Below, one piece after another: positions 1 to 7,432 of a DNA stretch of 35,812 nt. The first letter of the stretch is position 1; each line of letters starts with the position of its first letter. This stretch comes from JBFELO01 sp041552055 (GTDB lineage Bacteria > Acidobacteriota > Thermoanaerobaculia > Thermoanaerobaculales > Sulfomarinibacteraceae). The notes under the pieces are model-generated. The model ran no database searches. It was not told the DNA's origin and saw nothing but the letters and a program-made list of their open reading frames with translations. The stretch lies in contig JBFELO010000035.1 in assembly GCA_041552055.1 (NCBI GenBank), positions 1-35,812 of the forward strand, written 5' to 3'. A program made the translations under genes and the position numbers.

Positions 1-351
1 CAGGATGACGAATGGGCGATGCAGCTTTGCGGCCCTACTGCTATGAGGCTCTGCGGCCTTACGGCCCCGAGCCCCGAAGCCCCTGTTACGAACTCGACCG
101 CGGATTCGAAAGCGGTGACGATGACGCGCTCGTCCCGGGCGGATGGGGGAGTTCATAGCTCCTAGCATAAAGCCCACAGCCAGGGACGGGTGGGGGATCC
201 AGCAACCAGTGACTAGCTGCCAGCGACGGTGGGAGGGGGATCCAGCATCCAGCATCCAGCATCAAGCATCGGCTGGGCGCGTCTGTTAGATGTAGCCGAG
301 AGACGAGCCGGATGCCTCGCCTCTCAGCCCACCGATCAGCCTTCTTCCCTC
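1..351. other. Non-coding, low-complexity spacer at left edge
   Basis: I see no convincing gene in these bases. The first 80 bases are built from short words such as GCGGCC, TACGGC and TATGAGGC, which recur at 3055-3175. Bases 181-267 hold a second kind of repeat, described separately. Frames open across this stretch translate to biased peptide and overlap the repeats, so I do not call them genes. The stretch lies downstream of the amidohydrolase pair on the minus strand, so a terminator may be present, but no clear hairpin with a T tract is visible. Confidence 0.6.
205..267. repeat. ATCCAGC heptamer array and dispersed repeat copy
   Basis: Bases 240-267 are four heptamers (three ATCCAGC, then ATCAAGC). 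Just before them, near 205-231, lie the words CCAGTGAC and CCAGCGACGG. The same words occur in reverse complement near 3016-3035 (CCGTCGCTGG, GTCACTGG), on the other side of the two amidohydrolase genes. The two copies therefore bracket that gene pair in opposite orientation. The origin is unknown; no transposase or target-site duplication is visible. Confidence 0.6.
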
Positions 352-1629
352 CTACGGTGTCGCGTCGAGCTGCTGGTATCTGTCCCTCAGCATCTCCTGC
401 CGGCTGCGGAGTGGGATCTCTCGGCCTCGGATAAACAGTCGCTGGACGCGGCTGGTGATCTGCAGTGGATTGCCGTTCCAGATGACCACGTCGGCGTTCC
501 TGCCGGCTTTGAGGGTTCCAACAGACGCGTCGATTCCGAGAATCGAGGCCGCACCCGAGGTCAGCGCCCTGACGGCATCCTCCTCGGGCAGCCCGAAGGT
601 CACCGCCATCGCCGCGTGGTCGGGGAGGTTGCGCACGTTGTGGTTGCCGCCGGTGGTGAATGCGAACGGGATTCCCGCCTGCCGCACGGTGTGCGCGAGC
701 GTGAAGTAACGGTCGTACGGATCGCGATCCGATGGCATGTCGAAGGTGTTCTGCAGCAGCACCGGGACACCCGACGTCGCCACCTCGTCCAGCATCTTCC
801 ACACCTCGCGGGCGTCGTACAGGATGAGACGCAGGTCGAACTCCGCCGCCACCGCGAGGGCGTTGGCGATGTCCTGCGAACGCGGCGCGATCGCGATCAC
901 GGGCACCTCGCGCGCTAACGCGCGCAACAGGACCTCAATGCCGAGGTCGCGCTTCTGGTCGCACTCCCAGTTCTGACCGTCTTCGCAGTTGTCCTCGGCA
1001 CGCTGCCGGCGCTCCTGGTACGCCTGGGCGTCGTACAGGGATTGACGGATGAAAGCCACCGTGCCGGGTCGTGTCGAGGGGTACTCGTCGTCGCGCCGGG
1101 ATCCGAAGTTGAACACCAGGGCCGCGTCACCCAATACCAGCATCTCAGCGGTAGTCCGGCCTGCGAGAGAGATGATGGCGGCCTGGCCGTTGATCGGGTT
1201 TGCCTTGCCGGGGGACACCAGTGCCGTGGTCACGCCGCCGATGCGGGTGACCGCGATCGGCTCGGCGTTCGGGTTGATGCCGTCGCTCGCGCGGAGTTGG
1301 GCGGTGGATGTGTCGGTCGCCTCGTTGGCGTCGTTGGTGGGCCGGTCCATGGACACCTCGACCAGTCCCAGGGTCGTGAAGGGATCGATCATTCCCGGCC
1401 AAACGACCATGCCTGAGGCGTCCACGGTGCGTGCGGCGTCGGGGATCGGAATCTGCACCCCGACGGCGGCGATCGTGCCACCCTCGATCACCACGGTCGC
1501 GCGTTCGTGCACCGTGCCGTCGCCGACGACCACCTTGCCGCCGGTAATGGCGATGACCTCGGCCATCGCGGTGGGAGGGAACATCAACAGGAAGCAGGCT
1601 ACCGCGATCGTCACAGTTGCTGGTTTCAC
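352..1629 (-). CDS. Exported amidohydrolase-like protein, metal ligands apparently lost
   Basis: This 425-residue protein has an N-terminal signal peptide (charged MKP start, hydrophobic core, AMA-E cleavage-like site) and the overall layout of the metal-dependent amidohydrolase superfamily: a small beta-sandwich with TGGKVVVGDG, a central barrel, and the C-terminal GTLKAGRNADVVIWNGNP signature. The expected HxH metal motif after the GMID turn is replaced by DPFTTLG, and the later barrel histidines expected in this family are not evident (APRSQDI, where a family member would show a His). It is therefore probably catalytically inactive or strongly altered. It starts with GTG at 1629 behind a GGAGGGTCAG ribosome binding site, 10 bases after the stop of the related upstream gene, so the two are surely co-transcribed. 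I infer a non-catalytic partner of the active paralogue, acting outside the cytoplasm. Confidence 0.85.
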   Translation of the reverse strand: MKPATVTIAVACFLLMFPPTAMAEVIAITGGKVVVGDGTVHERATVVIEGGTIAAVGVQIPIPDAARTVDASGMVVWPGMIDPFTTLGLVEVSMDRPTNDANEATDTSTAQLRASDGINPNAEPIAVTRIGGVTTALVSPGKANPINGQAAIISLAGRTTAEMLVLGDAALVFNFGSRRDDEYPSTRPGTVAFIRQSLYDAQAYQERRQRAEDNCEDGQNWECDQKRDLGIEVLLRALAREVPVIAIAPRSQDIANALAVAAEFDLRLILYDAREVWKMLDEVATSGVPVLLQNTFDMPSDRDPYDRYFTLAHTVRQAGIPFAFTTGGNHNVRNLPDHAAMAVTFGLPEEDAVRALTSGAASILGIDASVGTLKAGRNADVVIWNGNPLQITSRVQRLFIRGREIPLRSRQEMLRDRYQQLDATP

Positions 1630-1639
1630 CTGACCCTCC

Positions 1640-2893
1640 TCAGAGCTGCAGCGCGGTGCGGACGTTGTCGATGTCGAACCAGACCTCTCCCTCGATGAGG
1701 GTCATGACGCACTTGGAAAAGCTGTCGAGTGGGTCGCGGTCGAAGATGGCAAGATCCGCGTCCTTGCCCACCTCGATGGATCCGGTGCGATCGTCGATCT
1801 CGAGCGCGCGGGCCGCGTTGATGGTGATCATTGCCAGCGCCGCGTCGCGATCGATGCCGCCGTACTTTATTAGCTTGGCGGCCTCGCGGTTGAGGCGGCG
1901 CATGACGTCGCCGCTGTCGCTGATGATCGTGGTGTTGATCCCCGCGTGGAGCAGCATCGCCGGTTGGTAGGGAATCGCGTCGTAGGCCTCCCACTTGTAA
2001 CCCCACCAGTCGGTGTGGGTTTGAACGCTGACGCCGTGGTCGGCGATCCGGTCGGCCACCTTGTACGCCTCGAGCGCATGGCTGAACGCCGCCAGCGACA
2101 GGTCGAACTCGTCGGCAATCTCCATCATCGTGACCAGCTCGTGTGCCGAGTATCCATGGCAGTCGATGGCGATGTCGCCGTCGAGCACGGTGGCGAGGAC
2201 CTCGAGCTTGAGATCCCGCTTTGGTCTCCTCGGGTCTTCGCCGTCCGCAACCCTGGACTCGTACCGCTGCCACTTCTCGGCGTACTCCTGGGCGTCGATG
2301 AAGCTCTGGCGAATGGTCGCGAACTCGGCCGGGCGGGTGGCCGGCGCCCTGTTCTTGCCGCCGTGGATCCGCTTGGGGTTTTCCCCGAGAGCCATCTTCA
2401 TCTGCGGACGGGCGCCCTCGATGAGCATCTCCGACAGCGGCCGCCCCCAGCGCAGCTTGACCGTCACGCTGACACCCCCGATGACGTTGGCGGAGCCGTG
2501 CATGAGCTTGGTGGAGGTGACCCCGCCGGCGAGGGCCTGGTAGATGGCGTAGTCATCGGGTGCAACCGCGGACGCCATGTCCATATGGGGAGTCACCGGA
2601 GACGTCCACTCGTTGATGTCGCCGTCGAGCGCGATGTGCGCGTGCGCGTCGATGATGCCGGGCATCAACCACTTGCCGGTGGCGTCGATCACATCGGCGT
2701 CGGGCGGCACCGCCACCTCGCTGCCGACGGCCACGATCGTGCCGTCGCTGATCAGGATCGTGCCGTTCTCGATGGTCCCCCGGGTCACTGTCAGGATCGT
2801 GCCGCCACGAATCGCCACGTCTCCGCAATCCCCGACGATGGCGTGGGTCGCGGCCAGCGTCACGATCGTTGCGATGAGCACTGATCTGCGCAT
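1640..2893 (-). CDS. Exported metal-dependent amidohydrolase
   Basis: This 417-residue protein belongs to the amidohydrolase superfamily (imidazolonepropionase/dipeptidase-like branch). The chosen start at 2893 follows GGGAGGCTCTC and gives a clean signal peptide (MRRSVLIATIVTLAATHA). The metal motif HAH is intact in GIIDAHAHIALDG, further histidines occur in DCHGYSAHE and QTHTDWWG, an Asp lies in ISDSGD, and the C terminus has the GSIEVGKDADLAIFDRDP signature. It probably hydrolyses cyclic amide or peptide-like bonds in the periplasm or outside the cell; the substrate is unknown. It is the first gene of a two-gene operon with its degenerate paralogue, and a sigma70-type promoter lies 76 bases upstream. 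An earlier start at 2941 is open but has no signal peptide or ribosome binding site. Confidence 0.9.
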   Translation of the reverse strand: MRRSVLIATIVTLAATHAIVGDCGDVAIRGGTILTVTRGTIENGTILISDGTIVAVGSEVAVPPDADVIDATGKWLMPGIIDAHAHIALDGDINEWTSPVTPHMDMASAVAPDDYAIYQALAGGVTSTKLMHGSANVIGGVSVTVKLRWGRPLSEMLIEGARPQMKMALGENPKRIHGGKNRAPATRPAEFATIRQSFIDAQEYAEKWQRYESRVADGEDPRRPKRDLKLEVLATVLDGDIAIDCHGYSAHELVTMMEIADEFDLSLAAFSHALEAYKVADRIADHGVSVQTHTDWWGYKWEAYDAIPYQPAMLLHAGINTTIISDSGDVMRRLNREAAKLIKYGGIDRDAALAMITINAARALEIDDRTGSIEVGKDADLAIFDRDPLDSFSKCVMTLIEGEVWFDIDNVRTALQL

Positions 2894-2968
2894 GAGAGCC
2901 TCCCGACCGCGGAGCCGTGGTCGCAGGACGAAGGGATGCACCGCAGCTCGAATCTCCCCTTCCTACAG

Positions 2969-2996
2969 AGAATACAGTCACGCGAGGGTCCGTCAA
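2969..2996 (-). promoter_or_regulatory. Sigma70-type promoter for the amidohydrolase pair
   Basis: Read on the minus strand, TTGACG (2996-2991) and TATTCT (2974-2969) are separated by 16 bases, close to the -35/-10 consensus. The start codon of the first amidohydrolase follows 76 bases after the -10. The match is good but untested. Confidence 0.5.
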
Positions 2997-3260
2997 GCGC
3001 GGCCCGCCCGCCCAGCCGTCGCTGGTCACTGGCTGCTGGTCGATCGACCGCCCGCCCGCGGCCCTGCGGCCCTACGGCTGTGCCGCCTGACGGCTATGAG
3101 GCCTGCCGCCTCACGACCCTGAGGGCTTGTCCCAAAGAGGGTGCGGTCAGGCCTCATGGCTTCAGCCCATAGGCCCTCTCTCTCTTGCTCATCCTGGCGC
3201 GGGGACTCCCTTGGGTGTCAGATGGCTGACGCGAACGGCAGGCAGAAGAGAGCAACTTCT
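2997..3260. other. Non-coding spacer with dispersed GC-rich words
   Basis: No gene is supported. Bases 3016-3035 are the inverted partner of the dispersed repeat near 205-231. From 3055 to 3175 the text consists of variants of CGGCCCTACGGC, GACGGCTATGAGGC and CTCATGGC, the same vocabulary as bases 20-70. Together with the following repeat family this fills the 690-base gap between the amidohydrolase operon and the penicillin acylase terminator. Confidence 0.55.
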
Positions 3261-3261
3261 G

Positions 3262-3475
3262 CGGGGTGCCGTTTTTGACAATGTTGGGAGCACGGACACC
3301 GGTGTGACGCGGTCCCCATCGGTCCCAACATTGTCAAGAGGGGCACCCTCGGGGAGCGCGCCGGGGAGAGGGCGCGCTGAAGCTACCATGGTCCAGCCGA
3401 ACGAGAACTCGCCCGGCCCCAACATTGTCTAAGGGGGCGCCCTCGGGGAGCGCGAAGGGAAGATGGCGCGTCAAA
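3262..3475. repeat. Three copies of a CCCAACATTGTC element
   Basis: Two direct copies, 3324-3360 and 3418-3454, agree at 33 of 37 positions by my alignment: CCCAACATTGTC, a short variable middle, then CCCTCGGGGAGCGCG. Similarity continues for about 20 more bases (GGGGAGAGGGCGCG versus GGGAAGATGGCGCG), giving a period of 94 bases. A third, inverted copy lies at 3262-3290. Its GACAATGTTGGGA (3277-3289) is exactly complementary to 3323-3335, so the first two copies form a perfect 13-bp inverted repeat with a 33-base loop. This resembles REP/BIME-type or miniature mobile repeats; I do not recognise the family. Confidence 0.75.
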
Positions 3476-3535
3476 TGGAGAAGAGCGTCGCGATATGGAA
3501 CCCCTGATGACGATGAAGATGAAGACGAAGAGAGA

Positions 3536-3558
3536 ACCGGGGGGCCACGCCCCCCGGT
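3536..3558 (-). terminator. Hairpin downstream of penicillin acylase
   Basis: A perfect 10-bp stem (ACCGGGGGGC with GCCCCCCGGT) encloses a CAC loop, 26 bases beyond the acylase stop codon. Read on the minus strand it is followed by a pyrimidine-rich stretch (TTCTCTCTTCGTC) rather than a pure T tract. It is a probable intrinsic terminator or 3-prime-end stabilising hairpin. Confidence 0.6.
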
Positions 3559-3583
3559 CGTTGGCGTTCAGGGTCGGGTGCGG

Positions 3584-6412
3584 CTACTCGCCTTCGTCAC
3601 CCCCGTGCAGGCGCTCCAGGTAGTGGTTGGTCAGCCACAGCATGAGCGAATCCGACTGGTGCGGGCTGCCGATGACGCCGCTGGCGCCGCCCGGAATCGT
3701 CTGGTGGATCTCTATCCCGTCGGGTGTTAGATGACCGACAAATCGGCGGGCCGGACCGCTACCGAACATGAACTCGTTGACGCTGTCGGCACGTACCGAG
3801 TGGGAGGACGCGTCGAGCACGCTGAAGCCGCCCGACCTGGCGACGCCCCTCAGGGCCGCGCCGACATCGGACAGTCCGCCGGACGGCGGGATGTCGAACG
3901 GCGGGCCGAGGGGGTGGTCGAACACGATCCGGTGCAGGTAGCCCCAGCGGTAGTCGTCGAGCTCGGTGGAGTTGCCGAACGCGTCGAAGAAGGCGTCGCC
4001 CGCCAGCAGGTCGAGCGCCTCGGACAGCGCAAACAGCATCACGCTGTCGGCATCGCCGTTGGGGATGAACAGCAGGCCCGAGGCGCCGAAGCCGCCGTTG
4101 CTGTCGACGTTGTCGATCAGGTTGCGCAGTGCCGCCATCGCCGTGTCCCCGCCCGGGGCGAGGTGTCCGATCCCGATCAGGTTGAGCGAGGATTCGAGGA
4201 CGAGCTGCACGATCTGGCCGCGCCACACCGAGTAGATGGTGGCCGCGATGCTGGCGTCGATCTCGTCCTGGGTCGGCTCGGAGAGGTCCATAGGATCGTC
4301 GAACGGGTCGAACCCGGCCGCGATGCCGGTCGGGGTGTTGAAGTCCCACCCCCGCAGGTACTCGATCGCCGCCGGCAGGTTGGCGTTGAACTCTTGCGTC
4401 GACCGGACCTTGCCGCCCACCATGGCGTCGAACGCCGCCACGATCATCGGCGCGAACACCTCGGCGTCGAGCAGCTGGTTGTTGGCCTGGAACGCGATGA
4501 TGTCGTCCACGCTGAGCGGCTCGCCGGTGGCGAGAGCGTCGTTGTACAGGCTCTGGATCTGGCCGATACGGATGCCCGCGAAACCGGGGTTGAGGTAGTA
4601 GAGGCCGCCGCCGGCGCGGAGCTGGTTGAGCGGATTGTTGTCCAGCGTGACGCCCACCGGGTCGTTGTTGGCGTTGAGGATGTAGCCGCGCTCGGGGTTG
4701 ATCTCGTGCGGCAATTCGTTCTGGGGCAGGATCTCGTACGGCACCGCCTGGCCCGGCTGCGGGTTGGACACCGGCAGCCACTCGTGCCTCAGCTGGTGGG
4801 TGCCGTCGCGCAGGAAGTAGGGCGGCACGCCGCCGTCGGGTGCGTTGAGGTTCTGCAGGTCCTCGCGCAGCGGCAGCTCGGCGCTGTCGAAGTAGGCGAT
4901 ATTGCCCTCGACGTCGGCGTAGATCCAGTTCTGCTGGCCGACGTCGAAGTACTGCAGGCCCTCCTGGAAGTCGTCGAGGTCCTCGGCCCGCGCCCAGATT
5001 CGGAAGGCATCGATATTGCGGGTGGCGCTCCAGCCGGTGTACTGGACCGACAGTCCCACGATGTTGTACGGATCGCTGGTGTCGACGTCGACGATCGGGC
5101 CATTGTTGCGCCGCGGCAAGATAAAGGTCGTGCCACCCGGACCGGCCACCAGGTTGTCCGGTGTGCCGTCGCCGATCTGATTGACGAGGTACCTCTCCTT
5201 GATGTGCAGGATCGGCTCCCAGTGGCCGTCGAAGTAGGTCGCGATGGGCAGCGGCGAGCCACCCCCCGAAAAAATCGGGTTGATGTTGACGGCGAGGCGC
5301 TCCATGTAGACGTCGGTGACGTCCATGGGGAAGAACGTCGCGCCCCAGCACATGGAAGGCGTGCACCCAATCGCCACCAGCGGTGCGCCCGGGAACGACA
5401 CGCCGAACAGGTCCATCGGGTTGTCGGGATCGGTCACCCGCAGCTGGATCTCGTAGAAGGTGGCTGGGGTGTTCAGCGACAGGTGCGGATCGTTCGCAAC
5501 GATCGGGAAGCCCGACTCGGTGAGCGCGCCCGAGGTGACCCACCAGTTGCTACCGATCGGTGTCTCCCGCCGCTCGAGAGCCTGGCGAAGGATCGGTACC
5601 TCCGCGGCCTTCGCGCGGTACGACTCGAGCAGCCGCAGCGTCTTCCCGTTCAGATAGTCCGGCAGCTCGCGCGGCCGCGGCACGGCCTTGACTTCGCTGG
5701 CCGCCTTGCCGCTGTCGAACCAGCCCGGGGTGGTGATCGAGGGATCGAACGGCGCGCTCCGGTACAGGTCCTCGAAGAACAGCGCGGTGCCGTCAAAGCC
5801 GACGATCTCGCCGGCGGCCTTGAAGGTGAGCAGGGCGATGGTGCGTTCGATGTCACCGATATCGAACGACAGGCCGAACGCGAGCAGATTGGCCACCGCG
5901 AGACTGTCGACCGGTGTCCACGGCGTGAACGATTCCCGGGTCAGCTCGAGCGCGCCGTACTCGGGCGGCATCGGGTTGGCCGGGTCGGCGACATAGGCGT
6001 TCACCCCGTCGGCGTAGGCCTGGAGCCAGAGCTGGCCCTCGGCCGAGATCGTGGCCAGCGACGCCTGCGCGGCGCGACGCAGCCCGAACGTGCGGAACTG
6101 GACGTCCGAGCCCAGGGCACCCTCCCCCATGACCTCTGCCAGGGTGCCGCTGGCCTGCCGCCGCGTCAGGTCCATCTGGAACAGCCGGTCCATGGCGTGC
6201 AGGTAGCCGTTGGCGAAGATGATGTCGTAGTCGTTGTCCGCAGTGATTCGGGGGATGTTGTTCACCATCCGTTCGACCGTCGCATTGCCGACGGCGAAGG
6301 TCCCGAGCACCTCGCCCGCGTCGTCGGCGACGGCGGGCGTCACCGCGAGCCAGCCCACTGAACTCAGAGTCACTGCGAGGCACAGCAGAACCGAGATCCG
6401 CTTTCGTGTCAT
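3584..6412 (-). CDS. Secreted penicillin acylase-family N-terminal nucleophile hydrolase
   Basis: This 942-residue precursor belongs to the penicillin/acyl-homoserine-lactone/cephalosporin acylase family (Ntn hydrolases), which cleave amide bonds between acyl groups and amines. A signal peptide occupies about residues 1-29 (hydrophobic VLLCLAVTLSSVGW, then AVA). The alpha chain begins with RITADNDYDIIFANGY, and the beta chain would begin at Ser288 in ETPIGSNWWV, the autocatalytic nucleophile. VANDPHLSLNTP follows as expected of the family. Its length is in the normal range or slightly above. The start is supported by GAGGAGGAGACC just upstream. It stands alone, with a terminator hairpin behind it. 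It is likely periplasmic or secreted. The substrate cannot be read from sequence: beta-lactams, N-acyl homoserine lactones and N-acyl amino acids are all possible. Confidence 0.93.
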   Translation of the reverse strand: MTRKRISVLLCLAVTLSSVGWLAVTPAVADDAGEVLGTFAVGNATVERMVNNIPRITADNDYDIIFANGYLHAMDRLFQMDLTRRQASGTLAEVMGEGALGSDVQFRTFGLRRAAQASLATISAEGQLWLQAYADGVNAYVADPANPMPPEYGALELTRESFTPWTPVDSLAVANLLAFGLSFDIGDIERTIALLTFKAAGEIVGFDGTALFFEDLYRSAPFDPSITTPGWFDSGKAASEVKAVPRPRELPDYLNGKTLRLLESYRAKAAEVPILRQALERRETPIGSNWWVTSGALTESGFPIVANDPHLSLNTPATFYEIQLRVTDPDNPMDLFGVSFPGAPLVAIGCTPSMCWGATFFPMDVTDVYMERLAVNINPIFSGGGSPLPIATYFDGHWEPILHIKERYLVNQIGDGTPDNLVAGPGGTTFILPRRNNGPIVDVDTSDPYNIVGLSVQYTGWSATRNIDAFRIWARAEDLDDFQEGLQYFDVGQQNWIYADVEGNIAYFDSAELPLREDLQNLNAPDGGVPPYFLRDGTHQLRHEWLPVSNPQPGQAVPYEILPQNELPHEINPERGYILNANNDPVGVTLDNNPLNQLRAGGGLYYLNPGFAGIRIGQIQSLYNDALATGEPLSVDDIIAFQANNQLLDAEVFAPMIVAAFDAMVGGKVRSTQEFNANLPAAIEYLRGWDFNTPTGIAAGFDPFDDPMDLSEPTQDEIDASIAATIYSVWRGQIVQLVLESSLNLIGIGHLAPGGDTAMAALRNLIDNVDSNGGFGASGLLFIPNGDADSVMLFALSEALDLLAGDAFFDAFGNSTELDDYRWGYLHRIVFDHPLGPPFDIPPSGGLSDVGAALRGVARSGGFSVLDASSHSVRADSVNEFMFGSGPARRFVGHLTPDGIEIHQTIPGGASGVIGSPHQSDSLMLWLTNHYLERLHGGDEGE

Positions 6413-6489
6413 GGTCTCCTCCTCGAGTCCTGTTCGATCATGATCGCGCAGCCAAGCTTACATCGGCCGGTCTCGATTTGCATCCCTGG

Positions 6490-6772
6490 GCCCGTCTCCG
6501 TCTACGTGCCCGATAGGGGCGCTGAGAACTCGATGGCCTTTCGGATACGGATACGGATACGGAGACGGGGGGGCGTAGGGGCGTGAGGGATTCCCCCGGT
6601 CTTGGACACGTGCCCGTCTCCGTCTACGTCTCCGTGCCCGACGGGGGCGATCGGGTCTCGCAGAAACCTCTGAGACGAGAAGGGCCACCGTTGCGGGAAC
6701 GGGAACGGGAACGGTAACGGGATCGGGCACGGGAACGAGAACGGGATAGGGAAAGGGGACGGGGTTCCCGCG
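6490..6772. repeat. Degenerate hexamer tracts (GGNNAC)n, left of ferritin-like gene
   Basis: This gene-free stretch (6413-6789) is dominated by six-base periodicity. Bases 6542-6569 are CGGATA-type units. Bases 6610-6640 are the opposite-strand form (CGTCTCCGTCTACGT), which duplicates 6490-6507. Bases 6691-6765 run as GGGAAC units with substitutions (GGTAAC, GGGATC, GGGCAC, GAGAAC). The tract opens with TTGCGGGAACGGGA, exactly as does the tract at 7391 on the other side of the neighbouring gene. The frames it opens encode Pro-Val or Arg-Glu repeats and are not genes. Confidence 0.75.
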
Positions 6773-6789
6773 ACGTTCGCGTGAGATGA

Positions 6790-7248
6790 CTAATGGTCCT
6801 GGGCGGCATCCTCTTGGAGCCGGCTGAGCTGGAGGCGGAGGTAGGCGGCGTGCTCGCGCTCGGTGTCGGCGAGGAGCCGAAAGATGGTGGCGACCTTGGG
6901 GTCCTCGGAGCTGTCTGCCTGGGCCTGGTACAGGTCGACGGCGGCGACCTCGTTGCCGAGCGCGAACTCGAGCACGTCCCGCGGTGATCGCGACTGAAAG
7001 TCGAACAGATTCGGCTCGCCCTCGGCCGCGCCGGGGGTGGTCTCGCCGACGCCCCGGCCGGTCATCTCGTGGTACAGGTTGGCGAGGGTCGTCGCGTGGG
7101 AGCTCTCGTCGTCCGAGAGCTCCAACAGCTTGCAGCGCGCTCGGTTGTCCGAGGCCATCTCTGCCATCATCCGATAGAACAGCGACGCCTCGCGCTCGGT
7201 CTGGACCGCGGCACCGATCAACTCGGCAGGGTTTGGTCCCTTGCCCAT
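6790..7248 (-). CDS. Ferritin-like / rubrerythrin-type diiron protein
   Basis: A 152-residue, almost all-helical protein with paired Glu/His motifs typical of ferritin-like four-helix bundles: TEREASLFYRMMAEM, SDDESSHATTLANLY, LGNEVAAVDLYQAQ and LADTEREHAAYLRLQ. These would supply the carboxylates and histidines of a diiron site. No C-terminal rubredoxin Cys4 motif is present, so it is an erythrin-type rather than a complete rubrerythrin. The ATG at 7248 follows GGGAGGTACACC. I infer a cytoplasmic role in peroxide or iron handling. It is monocistronic and sits between two hexamer-repeat tracts. Confidence 0.82.
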   Translation of the reverse strand: MGKGPNPAELIGAAVQTEREASLFYRMMAEMASDNRARCKLLELSDDESSHATTLANLYHEMTGRGVGETTPGAAEGEPNLFDFQSRSPRDVLEFALGNEVAAVDLYQAQADSSEDPKVATIFRLLADTEREHAAYLRLQLSRLQEDAAQDH

Positions 7249-7264
7249 GGTGTACCTCCCGGGA

Positions 7265-7287
7265 TGTGTGGATCAGCATCCCACACA
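7265..7287. promoter_or_regulatory. Inverted repeat upstream of ferritin-like gene
   Basis: TGTGTGG (7265-7271) and CCACACA (7281-7287) form a 7-bp inverted repeat with a 9-base spacer, 17 bases before the start codon and next to its ribosome binding site. It could be an operator or an mRNA hairpin affecting translation. Short inverted repeats are common in such GC-rich DNA, so support is weak. Confidence 0.3.
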
Positions 7288-7311
7288 CGCCCGTGGAGGG
7301 CAAGGGCGAAG

Positions 7312-7332
7312 CCGCCTTGACCGAGGAGGCGG
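7312..7332 (-). terminator. Possible terminator hairpin after the kinase gene
   Basis: CCGCCT and AGGCGG pair as a 6-bp stem with a 9-base loop, about 100 bases past the kinase stop on the minus strand. No T tract follows, so this is tentative. Confidence 0.3.
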
Positions 7333-7348
7333 TGAGGACTCGTGGGAC

Positions 7349-7428
7349 GTGCGGAGACGGAAACGGATACGGAGACGGAGACGGGTACGCTTGCGGGAAC
7401 GGGATCGGGAACGGGAACGGGAACGCTG
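7349..7428. repeat. Degenerate hexamer tract, right of ferritin-like gene
   Basis: Units of GGAGAC, GGAAAC and GGATAC (7351-7385) run into GGGAAC/GGGATC units starting at TTGCGGGAACGGGA (7391). Orientation and word content match the tract at 6691-6765, so the ferritin-like gene is bracketed by two direct copies of the same kind of array. The array ends a few bases before the kinase stop codon. Confidence 0.75.
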
Positions 7429-7432
7429 AAGC

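Noticed and set aside
3731..6361. Long open frame on the plus strand opposite the penicillin acylase gene
   Set aside because: Its translation is rich in Arg, Val, Glu and His with no recognisable motif, while the minus strand encodes a complete acylase with signal peptide and catalytic Ser. GC-rich codon bias opens antisense frames of this kind.
6458..7303. Frame encoding a Pro-Val-rich repeat protein across the hexamer tracts
   Set aside because: The repeat peptide comes from translating six-base arrays; the ferritin-like gene in another frame on the same strand has the ribosome binding site and conserved motifs.
6490..7428. CRISPR-like interpretation of the hexamer and other short repeats
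   Set aside because: Units are 6-8 bases and contiguous or degenerate, with no 25-40-base repeats separated by unique spacers and no cas genes.
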